Part shown: positions 14,935-23,016 of the stretch, piece by piece
Numbering within the stretch: the stretch's first letter is position 1
Layout of the letters: the number at the start of each line of letters is the position of its first letter
Assembly (NCBI GenBank): GCA_004297315.1
Contig: SCTU01000080.1
Span: 1 to 32,236 of the forward strand
DNA from: Dehalococcoidia bacterium
GTDB taxonomy: Bacteria > Chloroflexota > Dehalococcoidia > UBA2979
Direction: 5' to 3'
DNA length: 32,236 nt
Program-made: the position numbers and the translations under genes
The notes under the pieces: generated by a model
The model's input: the letters and a program-made list of their open reading frames with translations, nothing else
The model's database searches: none
Told to the model about the DNA's origin: nothing

Positions 14935-15696
14935 TCAGTCGAGGCGGGTCAAGACCTCCGGTCCATCCGCGGTGATCGCTATCGTCTCTTCCCAGTGGGC
15001 CGAGAGGCTGCCGTCACACATGACGACCGTCCACTGGTCCACGGTCTCCTCCGTCGCAGGCGCGCCCGCGCTGAACATCGGCTCCAGGGCCAACACCATG
15101 CCGGCCTGAAGCCGGATTCCGGTGCCGGCGCGGCCGTAGTTCGGCACGTGCGGCTCCATGTGCATCTTGCGGCCGACGCCGTGGCCGCCATAGCCGGTCA
15201 CAATGCCGTAGGTGCCGGCCTTCGCGCCGATCGCGTGAGAGACGTCTCCCAGGCGGTTGCCCGGCTTCATCTCGTCGATCCCAGCCCACAGGGCGCGCCG
15301 CGTCGTCTCCACGAGCGCAAGGGCCTCCTCGCCCGCTTCACCCACCGGGGCGGTGAAGGCGGCGTCGGAGACCCAGCCCTTGTAGGTGACACCGAGATCG
15401 ATCGTGACGATGTCCCCCTCCTGCAGCGCCCGGCTACCCGGGATCCCGTGCACCAGTTCCTCGTTCACCGAGTAGCAGATGGCACCCGGGTAGGGCGGCT
15501 TCCCCATCGGCGCGTAGCCGACGAAGGTAGGTTCCGCCCCGCGCTCCTTGATCGCCTTCTTGGCCAGCTGGTCGAGTTCGAAGCCGGTCACCCCGGGTCG
15601 GATGGCGTCCCAGAGCAGACGGCGTACCTGAGCATTGATGCGGCCCGATTGCCGCATCCCCTCAAGCTCCACCGCCGACTTCAACTCTACAGTCAT
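14935..15696 (-). CDS. map: Type I methionine aminopeptidase
   Basis: This 253-residue enzyme removes the initiator methionine from new proteins. The metal ligands can be placed: D100 (TIDLG), D111, H172 (GGHGVG), E205 (LEPM) and E236, with the helper histidines H83 and H179. Length and order fit the basic type I form without an SH3-like extension. It lies between adk and infA, as in Gram-positive spc operons, after a 42-base gap that holds a possible internal promoter. Confidence 0.97.
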   Translation of the reverse strand: MTVELKSAVELEGMRQSGRINAQVRRLLWDAIRPGVTGFELDQLAKKAIKERGAEPTFVGYAPMGKPPYPGAICYSVNEELVHGIPGSRALQEGDIVTIDLGVTYKGWVSDAAFTAPVGEAGEEALALVETTRRALWAGIDEMKPGNRLGDVSHAIGAKAGTYGIVTGYGGHGVGRKMHMEPHVPNYGRAGTGIRLQAGMVLALEPMFSAGAPATEETVDQWTVVMCDGSLSAHWEETIAITADGPEVLTRLD

Positions 15697-15719
15697 CGCG
15701 TCAACTCGACAGACATATC

Positions 15720-15725
15720 AGTGTA
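15720..15725 (-). promoter_or_regulatory. Possible internal -10 box TACACT upstream of map
   Basis: On the minus strand TACACT lies 23 bases before the map ATG in a locally AT-richer gap after adk, one of the few places in the array where gene spacing opens. No clear -35 is visible. It could boost map-infA-alpha expression. Confidence 0.25.
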
Positions 15726-15738
15726 GCGTCCCAAAGCC

Positions 15739-16398
15739 CTATGCCGCACCCGGGATACGGGAAATAGATTCGACCAGCCGGTCGGTGATCGCCTCCATGG
15801 CGCCTGTGCCGTCCACCTCATGCAGTTTGCCCTGCTTGCGGTAGAAATCTGCCAGCGCCTCGGTCCACGCCCGGTTGGTGTCCAGGCGCGTCTTCACCGT
15901 CGCGGGCTGGTCGTCCGCCCGTTGGGTGAGGGCGGCGCCACATTCGTCGCACTTGCCGGCCGCCTTCGGGGGCTTCGTCTGGTTGTGATAGATCGCACCA
16001 CAGTTCGGGCAGGACCAACGTCCGGTCAGGCGCGCCATCAGGTCGCTTTCGGGCACCTGGATGTACAGGACGGCGTCGATCTGCTGCCCGCGGCCGGCCA
16101 GCGCACGGTCGAGCGCCTCCGCCTGCGGGATCGTGCGGGGGAAGCCGTCCAGCATCAGCCCGATCTGGGCGTCCGGCTTCTCGATCCGCTCGAGCAGCAT
16201 GCCGATGGTGACCTCGTCCGGAACGAGTTCACCTTTCGACATGTAGTCCTGGGCGCGCTTGCCCAGTTCGGTACCGGCAGCGGCAGCCTCGCGGAACATG
16301 TCGCCCGTGGAGATGTGGAGCAGCCCCTTGCGCGTGGCGAGGATCTTCGCCTGTGTGCCTTTGCCGGCGCCGGGAAGGCCGAGGAGGATGAGTCGCAT
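15739..16398 (-). CDS. adk: Adenylate kinase with zinc-binding lid
   Basis: This 219-residue enzyme converts AMP and ATP to two ADP. The P-loop GLPGAGKGTQ is at 7-16, DGFPRT at 84-89, and the lid carries C130, C133, C150 and C153, a complete four-cysteine zinc site. Actinobacterial enzymes lack this lid, which bears on the taxonomic guess. The ATG overlaps the secY stop by one base (TGATG), so the two are coupled. Confidence 0.98.
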   Translation of the reverse strand: MRLILLGLPGAGKGTQAKILATRKGLLHISTGDMFREAAAAGTELGKRAQDYMSKGELVPDEVTIGMLLERIEKPDAQIGLMLDGFPRTIPQAEALDRALAGRGQQIDAVLYIQVPESDLMARLTGRWSCPNCGAIYHNQTKPPKAAGKCDECGAALTQRADDQPATVKTRLDTNRAWTEALADFYRKQGKLHEVDGTGAMEAITDRLVESISRIPGAA

Positions 16399-17744
16399 CA
16401 GGAAATGAACCCCTCGTAGTTACGCATGGTCATCTGTGCCTCGATCTGGCGCATCGTGTCGATGACCACCCCGACGACGATGAGCAGACCGGTCGCGCTG
16501 ATCTGGAGCGCCTGCACGTTCGTCAGGCGGGTCGCGAGGAACGGCAGGACGGCGACGAAGCCGAGGAAGAGCGCCCCGCCCCACGTGATGCGGACGAGGA
16601 CGCGCGTGATGTATTCGGCGGTCGGACGGCCGGGACGGATCCCGGGGATGAAGCCGCCCTGGCGCTGGAGGTTCTCCGGCAGGTTCTGCTGCTGGAACAT
16701 CACCATTGTGTAGAAGAACGTGAACACCACCACGAGCGTGAAGGTTCCTGCCCAGTACACCGGTGCGGTGGGTGACAGCCAGCCCGCGAGATGGTCAGCG
16801 GTGCTCGCGATCCAGCCGACGTCCGCTGTGTTCGCGAGGAACTGCATGAACGCCGGCGGGAAGATCATGATTGACGTGGCGAAGATCAGTGGGATCATCC
16901 CCGCGCCGTTCACCTTCAGCGGGATGTGCGTCTGGCCCTGCTGCCGGTAGAGGCGCCCGCCGCGGAACTGCGAGCGCGCATACTGCACGGGGATCCGCCG
17001 CTGCGCCTCGTTGAACAGGACGATCAGCGCCACCACCGCGATCGCGAGGGCCGTGAGCAGCAGTAGCCCGCCGATGGCTGCGCCCGTGCCTGTGAGCACT
17101 CCCCGACCGATCAATGACGGCAGGCCGGCGACGATGCCGGCCAGGATGATCATCGACACGCCGTTGCCCAGGCCACGCTCCGAGATCAGTTCGCCCATCC
17201 ACACCAGCAACATCGTGCCCGCGACCATCGCGAACAGCGTCGCCAGCGTGACGAGGCCCTGCGAGTTGAACCCGAGGCCGATCGACGTGATGCCGCCCAG
17301 CCGCTGGATCAGCAGCAACTGTGCGTAGCCCTGGAACGCGGCGAGCGGGAGCGTGACCCAGTGCGTGTAGACTTGGATCCGCTGCCGCCCCGACTCGCCT
17401 TCCTGGCTCAGCGCCTGCAGGCGCGGGATCAGCGGCGAGGCGAGTTGCATCACGATCGAGGCGGTGATGTACGGGTAGACGCCCAGCGCCGCGATCGAGA
17501 GGTTCTTCAGGGCGCCGCCCGAGAAGATGTTGAGGAAGCCGAGGATCGCGTTGCTCTCAAACGTCTGCTTCAACTGCTCCCGGTCGACGCCCGGCACCGG
17601 GACGTGCGCGATGAAGCGGAAGATGAGCAGCATGCCGATGATGAAGAACAACTTGCCGCGGATCTCCGGCTGACGGAAGGCATCGATCCCCGCCTGCAGG
17701 AGGCGCGGCCGGTTGCCCGCCGACGATCCGGAGTTAAAGCCCAT
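16398..17744 (-). CDS. secY: Protein translocase channel subunit SecY
   Basis: This 448-residue integral membrane protein has ten predicted membrane spans and forms the Sec protein-conducting channel. RGKLFFIIGMLLIFR marks the first span. LGVYPYITASIVMQL is the conserved second-span region, and GFIPGIRPGRPTAEYI the cytoplasmic loop before the last spans. Its place between rplO and adk is the normal spc position. It starts five bases after the rplO stop. Confidence 0.98.
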   Translation of the reverse strand: MGFNSGSSAGNRPRLLQAGIDAFRQPEIRGKLFFIIGMLLIFRFIAHVPVPGVDREQLKQTFESNAILGFLNIFSGGALKNLSIAALGVYPYITASIVMQLASPLIPRLQALSQEGESGRQRIQVYTHWVTLPLAAFQGYAQLLLIQRLGGITSIGLGFNSQGLVTLATLFAMVAGTMLLVWMGELISERGLGNGVSMIILAGIVAGLPSLIGRGVLTGTGAAIGGLLLLTALAIAVVALIVLFNEAQRRIPVQYARSQFRGGRLYRQQGQTHIPLKVNGAGMIPLIFATSIMIFPPAFMQFLANTADVGWIASTADHLAGWLSPTAPVYWAGTFTLVVVFTFFYTMVMFQQQNLPENLQRQGGFIPGIRPGRPTAEYITRVLVRITWGGALFLGFVAVLPFLATRLTNVQALQISATGLLIVVGVVIDTMRQIEAQMTMRNYEGFIS

Positions 17745-17749
17745 GCGGA

Positions 17750-18247
17750 CTAGCCCTTCGCCTGCGCACGGCCGTGCTTACGGTCGCGCGGCGTCCGCGC
17801 CGCGGGCGCGGACTCTTCAAACGTGCCGCCCGCCGCGGAGATCGTCTCCTTCGCGGACGCCGAGATCCGCGGCGCCCGGACGGTGAGGGCGAACGGCAGT
17901 TCACCGCGGCCCAGCACCTTGTACGGCTCATCCGCCCGGCCCAGCAGACCGGCGGCGTGCAGCGCGTCACCGTCGATCACAGCCCCCGCGGTAAACCGCT
18001 CGGCGAGAACGTCGACGTTCACCGCACGGAACTCCGTGCGGAACGGGTTCTTGAAGCCGCGCAGTTTTGGCGCCCGCCGGACGACCGAGATCTGGCCGCC
18101 CTCGAAGCCGGGGCGGACGCCGCCGCGGGCGTTCTGGCCCTTCCGGCCGCGCGTCGCGTAAGTGCCGTGGCCCGAGGCATTGCCGCGGCCGACTCGTTTC
18201 GAGGGCCGCTTGGCGCCCTCGGCCTGACTGAGGTTGTGCTGGTCCAT
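17750..18247 (-). CDS. rplO: Ribosomal protein L15
   Basis: This 165-residue 50S protein has the basic glycine-rich N-terminus KRVGRGNASGHGTYATRGRKGQNARGG followed by the globular domain. The ATG at 18247 is chosen because MDQHNLSQAEG aligns with the family start and GGAGG lies upstream; a longer reading to 18385 passes through rpmD. The C-terminus (TPRDRKHGRAQ) is somewhat extended. The gap to rpmD is two bases. Confidence 0.96.
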   Translation of the reverse strand: MDQHNLSQAEGAKRPSKRVGRGNASGHGTYATRGRKGQNARGGVRPGFEGGQISVVRRAPKLRGFKNPFRTEFRAVNVDVLAERFTAGAVIDGDALHAAGLLGRADEPYKVLGRGELPFALTVRAPRISASAKETISAAGGTFEESAPAARTPRDRKHGRAQAKG

Positions 18248-18249
18248 GC

Positions 18250-18432
18250 TTACTGGACCTCCGTCACGGTGACCAGGTGGCGCACTTTTCGGACCATGCC
18301 GCGGATCGTGCGGCTGTCGTCGTGCTCCACGGTCTGCTGCAGCCGGCGGAGGCCCAGGGCGCGCACTGTCGCCTTCTGGTCCCACGCGTAGCCGATTGCC
18401 GACTTGGTGTAGGTGACGCGGATCTTCGCCAT
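18250..18432 (-). CDS. rpmD: Ribosomal protein L30
   Basis: This 60-residue protein begins MAKIRVTYTKSAIGY and contains LGLRRLQQTVEHDDSRTIRGMVRKVRHLV, a typical L30. The ATG at 18432 has GGAG six bases upstream; a GTG one codon earlier is possible. It lies between rpsE and rplO. L30 is missing from some bacterial groups but present here. Confidence 0.95.
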   Translation of the reverse strand: MAKIRVTYTKSAIGYAWDQKATVRALGLRRLQQTVEHDDSRTIRGMVRKVRHLVTVTEVQ

Positions 18433-18442
18433 CACCGGCTCC

Positions 18443-19039
18443 TTACACGCCTGCCAGCGCGAGCCGGCGCTCGCGTGCGGCCTTCGGGTCGCGCAGGCCG
18501 CGCAGGCCCTTCACCGTCGCGTTCACGACGTTGATCGGGTTGGTCGAACCCTGCGTCTTGGCCAGCACGTCGGTCACCCCGGCGGCCTCCATCACGGCGC
18601 GCACGGCGCCGCCGGCGATGAGCCCGGTGCCGGCCGCGGCCGGATGCATGATCACGCGGGTCGCCTTGAACTCCGTGATCAGGTCGTGCGCCAGCGTGGC
18701 CGTCCCCGGCCGCATCTGCACCTTGAACATCGTGCGGCGCGCGATCACGCCGCCCTTGCGGATGGCCTCCGGCACCTCGGCGGCGCGGCCCATGCCAAAG
18801 CCGACGCGCCCGGCGCCGTCGCCCACCACCACGATCGCGGTGAACGAGAAGCGACGGCCGCCCTTCACCACCTTCGCGACGCGGTTGATGAAGACGACCT
18901 TCTCGATGAACTCGGGCGTCTCGTCCTCGTCACGCCGGCGGTCGCGCCGGCCGCGGTCGCCGCCCGGGCCGCCGCGGTCGGGGCCGCCACCGCGGCCACC
19001 ACGGCCGCCGCCACCGGGGCGTGGTCCCTGGTTCACCAT
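18443..19039 (-). CDS. rpsE: Ribosomal protein S5 with Gly/Arg-rich N-terminal extension
   Basis: This 198-residue 30S protein acts in decoding accuracy and mRNA entry. The core starts near residue 43 (FIEKVVFINRVAKVVKGGRRFSF) and has VGDGAGRVGFGMG and AGGAVRAVMEAAGV. Before it is a roughly 40-residue region of Gly, Arg and Asp (residues 8-40) that resembles RGG RNA-binding tails and should be disordered. The ATG overlaps the rplR stop by one base (TAATG). Confidence 0.97.
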   Translation of the reverse strand: MVNQGPRPGGGGRGGRGGGPDRGGPGGDRGRRDRRRDEDETPEFIEKVVFINRVAKVVKGGRRFSFTAIVVVGDGAGRVGFGMGRAAEVPEAIRKGGVIARRTMFKVQMRPGTATLAHDLITEFKATRVIMHPAAAGTGLIAGGAVRAVMEAAGVTDVLAKTQGSTNPINVVNATVKGLRGLRDPKAARERRLALAGV

Positions 19040-19395
19040 TAGAAGACCAGCCCTTCTTCGCGCGCCGCGTCCGCGAGGATCTTCACGCGGCCCGCGTAGC
19101 GGAACCCGCCGCGGTCGAAGATCACCTCGGTGATCCCGTGCTGCTTCGCGCGCTGCGCGACCAGTGCGCCGACCTGTTTGGCGCGGTCACTCTTCGATCC
19201 CGTGGCACCGAGCGCCGTTTCCCGGTCGGAGGCGGCGGCGAGCGTGCGGCCCGCGGCGTCGTCGATCACCTGGACATAGATGTGCTGGTTCGAGCGGAAC
19301 ACGGCGAGGCGCGGGCGTTCCGGCGTGCCGGTGACCCGGCGCCGGACGCGCGTGTGGCGACGAATGCGGGCGGAGTGCGCGTTCTGTTGCGACAT
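19039..19395 (-). CDS. rplR: Ribosomal protein L18
   Basis: This 118-residue protein binds 5S rRNA in the central protuberance. RRHTRVRRRVTGTPERPRL, FRSNQHIYVQVID and FDRGGFRYAGRVKILADAAREEGL are diagnostic. Its ATG overlaps the rplF stop (TAATG), and its own stop overlaps rpsE in the same way, so three genes are chained. Confidence 0.98.
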   Translation of the reverse strand: MSQQNAHSARIRRHTRVRRRVTGTPERPRLAVFRSNQHIYVQVIDDAAGRTLAAASDRETALGATGSKSDRAKQVGALVAQRAKQHGITEVIFDRGGFRYAGRVKILADAAREEGLVF

Positions 19396-19937
19396 TACTT
19401 GCCCTTCGTCTTCTTCCCGGCCTTCAGCTTGATCCGCTCACCGCGGTACCGCACGCCCTTGCCGTGGTACGGCTCCGGCGGGCGGACGCGCCGCACGAGG
19501 GCCGCCTGCTGGCCGACGACCTGCTTGTCGGTGCCGTCCACGTGCAGCAGCGTGTTCGTCTCCACGACAAACGCCGCGCCAGGCAGCGGGTGCATCTCCA
19601 CCGGGTGTGAGAACCCGACGGTGAGGACCAGGTTCTGTCCCTGCAACTGCGCGCGGTAACCCGTGCCCTGCAGTTCCAGCGACTTCCGGAAGCCCGTGGT
19701 CACGCCCGTCACCATGTTGGCGATGAGCGCCCGCGTCAGGCCGTGCAGCGCGCGGTTCTCCTTCGAGTCGTCCGGGCGCGTGACGACGGCCGTGCCGTCG
19801 GCGACCGTGACGTGGATGTCCGGATGCACCTGCTGGACGAGGGAGCCCTTCGGGCCCTTCACCGTGCAGGTCTGGTCCGCCATGGAGATCTCCACGCCGG
19901 ACGGGATCGGGATGGGGAGCCTGCCGACTCGTGACAT
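19395..19937 (-). CDS. rplF: Ribosomal protein L6
   Basis: This 180-residue protein has two similar domains at the base of the stalk near the factor-binding site. MSRVGRLPIPIPSGVEI opens it, LHGLTRALIANMVTGVTTGF closes domain 1, and PEPYHGKGVRYRGERIKLKAGK is the conserved C-terminal loop. It starts six bases after rpsH. Confidence 0.98.
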   Translation of the reverse strand: MSRVGRLPIPIPSGVEISMADQTCTVKGPKGSLVQQVHPDIHVTVADGTAVVTRPDDSKENRALHGLTRALIANMVTGVTTGFRKSLELQGTGYRAQLQGQNLVLTVGFSHPVEMHPLPGAAFVVETNTLLHVDGTDKQVVGQQAALVRRVRPPEPYHGKGVRYRGERIKLKAGKKTKGK

Positions 19938-19943
19938 CTCGGC

Positions 19944-20342
19944 CTACCAGACGTAGCAGAGCACTTCGCCGCCGATACGCCGACGCCAGGCCTCGCGGCC
20001 TGACATGACGCCCTGCGACGTGCTCATGATCGCGACCCCGAGGCCACCGAAGACCCGCGGGATCTCTCGCTTGTTCACATACACCCTCAGGCCGGGCCGG
20101 CTCACCCGGCGGATGCCGGAGATCACGGCCTTGCGGTCCTCACCGTAGGTGAGGTCCAGCTTGAGGAAACTGCGCGGACCGTCCACCACATCTTCGATGC
20201 CGCGGATGAAGCCCTCCGAGTGGAGGACCTCCGCGACCGCGCGCTTCACTGTCGACGCCGGAATCTTGACGTCGTCGTGTCGCGCCTCCGCTGCGTTGCG
20301 GATGCGGGTGAACATGTCTGCCAGGGGGTCGGACTGGGTCAT
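19944..20342 (-). CDS. rpsH: Ribosomal protein S8
   Basis: This 132-residue protein binds the central domain of 16S rRNA; in E. coli it represses the spc operon. DPLADMFTRIRNA, SRPGLRVYVNKREIPRVFGGLGVAIMSTSQGVM and GGEVLCYVW are typical. It follows a 61-base gap after rpsN, the widest in this part, with an AGGAG ribosome site. No S8 target hairpin was identified. Confidence 0.98.
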   Translation of the reverse strand: MTQSDPLADMFTRIRNAAEARHDDVKIPASTVKRAVAEVLHSEGFIRGIEDVVDGPRSFLKLDLTYGEDRKAVISGIRRVSRPGLRVYVNKREIPRVFGGLGVAIMSTSQGVMSGREAWRRRIGGEVLCYVW

Positions 20343-20403
20343 CCGGATCGCCTGCCTTCTCCTGCGTGGGTTCCGTTACCGCGCCACGAACATGCCGGTA
20401 CGG

Positions 20404-20709
20404 CTACCACGAGGCCTTTTTGACGCCGGGCAGCATGCCCTGCACGGCCAGTTCCCGGAACTTGATCCGGGAGACACCGAAATCGCGGATATACCCGCGA
20501 GGACGGCCTGTGATCTGACAGCGGTTACGGAAGCGGGTCGCGCTGGCGTCGCGCGGCATCTTGCCGAGCCGCCAGTACGCCTGGTCCTTCGCCTCAGCCG
20601 AGGCGTTCCCGTCCTTGATCACCGCCACCAACTCGGCGCGACGCTTCGCGTGCAGCGCGACGAGGCGCTGGCGTTCCGCGTTCTTGACGAGCTTGGACTC
20701 TTTTGCCAT
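20404..20709 (-). CDS. rpsN: Ribosomal protein S14, long zinc-free form
   Basis: At 101 residues this is the long C- type, like the E. coli protein. It begins MAKESKLVKNAERQRLV and ends with RNRCQITGRPRGYIRDFGVSRIKFRELAVQGMLPGVKKASW. The paired CxxC zinc motifs of the short 61-residue type are absent; a single Cys remains. It occupies the usual place between rplE and rpsH, where many Gram-positive and related bacteria have the short zinc form. Confidence 0.97.
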   Translation of the reverse strand: MAKESKLVKNAERQRLVALHAKRRAELVAVIKDGNASAEAKDQAYWRLGKMPRDASATRFRNRCQITGRPRGYIRDFGVSRIKFRELAVQGMLPGVKKASW

Positions 20710-20718
20710 TCGGTCCGC

Positions 20719-21282
20719 CTACTTCTTCGCAAACGGCATGCCGAGGAGTTCGAGCAGCCGCTTGCCTTCTGCGTCCGTCTTCGCTGTGGTGACAATGTTC
20801 ACCTGCAGCCCGCGCACCCGGTCCACCTGGTCGAACGGCAGTTCCGGGAAGATGACCTGCTCCGACAGGCCGAGCGAGTAGTTCCCGCGGCCGTCGAAGG
20901 CGTCCGCCGGCACGCCGTGGAAGTCCCGCACGCGCGGGAGCGCCGCCCCCATCAGGCGGTCCAGGAACTCCCACATCCGCGCCCCGCGCAGCGTGACGGC
21001 CAGGCCGATCACGTTGCCCTCGCGCAGCTTGAAGTTCGAGATCGCCTTCTTCGAGCGGCGGACGTACGGCTGCTGCCCCGTGATGGAGCGCAGGTCGCCC
21101 GTCGCCGACTCGACGGCCTTCGCGTTCTCGATCGCCTCGCCCAGGCCGATGTTCACCGCGACCTTCACGACCGCGGGGACCTGCATCACGTTCTGGTAGC
21201 CGAACTCGCCCATCAGCGTCTTCGCGACTTCGTCCTGATAGCGCGCCTTGAGCCTGGGGGCGGTAGAAGTGGCTGTCGCCAT
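20719..21282 (-). CDS. rplE: Ribosomal protein L5
   Basis: This 187-residue protein binds 5S rRNA and touches the P-site tRNA. RLKARYQDEVAKTLM, QVPAVVKVAVNIGLGEA, TGQQPYVRRSKKAISNFKLREG, and GRGNYSLGLSEQVIFPE are diagnostic. The ATG at 21282 overlaps the rplX stop (TAATG); the reading frame runs on upstream, but only within rplX. Confidence 0.97.
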   Translation of the reverse strand: MATATSTAPRLKARYQDEVAKTLMGEFGYQNVMQVPAVVKVAVNIGLGEAIENAKAVESATGDLRSITGQQPYVRRSKKAISNFKLREGNVIGLAVTLRGARMWEFLDRLMGAALPRVRDFHGVPADAFDGRGNYSLGLSEQVIFPELPFDQVDRVRGLQVNIVTTAKTDAEGKRLLELLGMPFAKK

Positions 21283-21599
21283 TAGTCGATCGCCTCCCCG
21301 CACTTCTTGCAGCTGCGCACCTTGCGCCCGTCGTCCAGCACCTTGAAGCCGACACGGACGGCGTTGCCGCAGGAGCGGCAGATCACGGCCAGGTTGGACA
21401 CCGCGATCGGCGCCTCCATGTCGATGATGCCGCCCACCTGCTGCGGGCCGGTGGCGCGCTTGTGCTTCTTCACCATGTTGATCCCGGTCACGACGGCGCG
21501 CCCCGCGTCGGGGTTCACCGCGCGGACGGTGCCGCGGCGGCCGCGGTCCTTGCCCGCGAGCACCTGCACCTCGTCGTTCCGCTTCACCTTCGCGGCCAC
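21282..21599 (-). CDS. rplX: Ribosomal protein L24 with zinc ribbon
   Basis: This 105-residue early 50S assembly protein has an N-terminal KOW motif (NDEVQVLAGKDRGRRGTV). The C-terminal part has two CxxC pairs (C74/C77 and C97/C100) that can hold zinc. The start is GTG sharing its G with the rplN stop (TAGTG). IDMEAPIAVSNLAVI is the usual L24 signature. Confidence 0.97.
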   Translation of the reverse strand: MAAKVKRNDEVQVLAGKDRGRRGTVRAVNPDAGRAVVTGINMVKKHKRATGPQQVGGIIDMEAPIAVSNLAVICRSCGNAVRVGFKVLDDGRKVRSCKKCGEAID

Positions 21600-21970
21600 T
21601 ACAGCACCTCCGGCGCGAGCGAGATGATGCGCATGAACCGGCGGTCACGCAGCTCGCGGGCGACGGGCCCGAAGATGCGCGTTCCGCGCGGGTTGCCTTC
21701 CTTGTCGTTCACCAGCACCGCCGCGTTCTCGTCGAAGACAATCACGGAGCCGTCCGGGCGCTGCACCGGGAACTTCGTCCGCACTACGACGGCGCGCACC
21801 ACGGTGCCCTTCTTCACGTTGCCGTTCGGCTGGGCCTCTTTCACCGTCGCCACGATGAGGTCACCCACCGAGGCATACCGGCGCTTCGAGCCGCCCAGCA
21901 CCCGGATGCACAGGAGTTCCCGCGCGCCCGAGTTGTCCGCGACCTTCAGCCGGGTCTCCTGCTGGATCAT
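21599..21970 (-). CDS. rplN: Ribosomal protein L14
   Basis: This 123-residue protein lies at the subunit interface. MIQQETRLKVADNSGARELLCIRVLGGSKRRYASVGD and the closing GTRIFGPVARELRDRRFMRIISLAPEVL are nearly canonical. The ATG follows the rpsQ stop with no base between them. Confidence 0.98.
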   Translation of the reverse strand: MIQQETRLKVADNSGARELLCIRVLGGSKRRYASVGDLIVATVKEAQPNGNVKKGTVVRAVVVRTKFPVQRPDGSVIVFDENAAVLVNDKEGNPRGTRIFGPVARELRDRRFMRIISLAPEVL

Positions 21971-22366
21971 CTAGGACGCCCCATCCCCGGCATCGCCGGC
22001 CGAGGTGTCCTCGGCGGCGGCGTGTGCGGCGGAGCGCTGCATCTCGGCGACGAGGTTGCGGTCGAGCGCCTCCGGCGCGACCTCAGCCACGGCACGTTCG
22101 GTCAGCACTTCCACCAGCATCCATCGCTTCAGCTTGCTCATCGGACGGCACTCTTCGATCCGCACGGTGTCGCCGACCGTGGCGGTGTTCTGTTCGTCGT
22201 GCACGTGGTAGCGCTTCGTGCGCCGGATCACCTTGCGGTAGAGCCGGTGTCGCGCCGCGCGCTCGATCTGCACGACGATCGTCTTGTCACCCTTGTCGGA
22301 GACGACGGTGCCCACCCGGCTCTTCCGGTTGACCGCCTGCCCCGCTGCCAATTGCTCGGCGGCCAT
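21971..22366 (-). CDS. rpsQ: Ribosomal protein S17 with long C-terminal tail
   Basis: The first 90 of 131 residues are a complete S17 (RVGTVVSDKGDKTIVVQIER, HVHDEQNTATVGDTVRIEECRPMSKLKRWMLVEVL). A further 41 residues, Ala- and acid-rich (APEALDRNLVAEMQ, AAAEDTSAGDAGDGAS), have no counterpart in the usual 80-90-residue protein. No frameshift is needed: the frame runs straight to a TAG that abuts the rplN ATG. The ATG at 22366 is chosen from homology; the upstream frame lies inside rpmC. Confidence 0.95.
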   Translation of the reverse strand: MAAEQLAAGQAVNRKSRVGTVVSDKGDKTIVVQIERAARHRLYRKVIRRTKRYHVHDEQNTATVGDTVRIEECRPMSKLKRWMLVEVLTERAVAEVAPEALDRNLVAEMQRSAAHAAAEDTSAGDAGDGAS

Positions 22367-22368
22367 TG

Positions 22369-22596
22369 CTATTCCTTGCCCTTGGCGGCGTCGATCTCCG
22401 CCAGGATCTCGCGCTCCTTCAGGAGCGTCCGCACACGCGCGATGCGCTTGCGCGCCTTCGCGACCTCGGAGTTGTTCGCCAGCTGGCGCGTGGCGGCCTG
22501 GAACCGCAGGTTGAAGAGCGTCTGGTGCGCGCTCTCCAGTTCCTGCTTCAACTGCTCGTCCGGCATCGATCGCAGAGAGGTCGTGACAGCACTCAC
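22369..22596 (-). CDS. rpmC: Ribosomal protein L29
   Basis: This 75-residue helical-hairpin protein at the tunnel exit helps form the docking site for SRP and trigger factor. LRSMPDEQLKQELESAHQTLFNLRFQAATRQLANNSEVAKARKRIARV matches the family well. The start is GTG overlapping the rplP stop by four bases (GTGA). An internal ATG at 22566 would remove the first conserved residues. Confidence 0.95.
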   Translation of the reverse strand: MSAVTTSLRSMPDEQLKQELESAHQTLFNLRFQAATRQLANNSEVAKARKRIARVRTLLKEREILAEIDAAKGKE

Positions 22597-23012
22597 TGGT
22601 ACGCGTCCTCCTTGCCGATGACCTTCGTGTCCACGGGCAGCTTGTGGTGCGCCTTGCGGAACGCCTCGCGGACCGCGGCCTCCGGCACGCCGGCGACCTC
22701 AAACATCACACGGCCGCGCTTCACGACGGCGACCCAGCGGTCCGTCGCGCCCTTGCCTCCACCCATGCGGACCTCGACCGGCTTCTTGGAGACCGGCTTG
22801 TCCGGGAAGATGCGGATCCACACCTTGCCGCCGCGGCGGAGGGTGCCCGTGATCGCGCGTCGCGCGGACTCGATCTGGCGTGCGTCCACCCAGGCCGTGG
22901 TCTGCGCCTGCAGGCCCCACTCGCCGAAGACGACGGTGTTGCCGGAGTGCGCGGCGCCGCGGCGGTGGCCGCGGAACGACCGGCGGAACTTGGTGCGTCG
23001 GGGCATCAGCAT
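22593..23012 (-). CDS. rplP: Ribosomal protein L16
   Basis: This 139-residue protein lies near the A site of the peptidyl transferase centre. MLMPRRTKFRRSFRGHRRG, FGEWGLQAQTTAWVDARQIESARRAI, KVWIRIFPDKPVSKKP and RMGGGKGA are diagnostic. It starts four bases after the rpsC stop and overlaps rpmC at its end. Confidence 0.98.
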   Translation of the reverse strand: MLMPRRTKFRRSFRGHRRGAAHSGNTVVFGEWGLQAQTTAWVDARQIESARRAITGTLRRGGKVWIRIFPDKPVSKKPVEVRMGGGKGATDRWVAVVKRGRVMFEVAGVPEAAVREAFRKAHHKLPVDTKVIGKEDAYQ

Positions 23013-23016
23013 GGCG

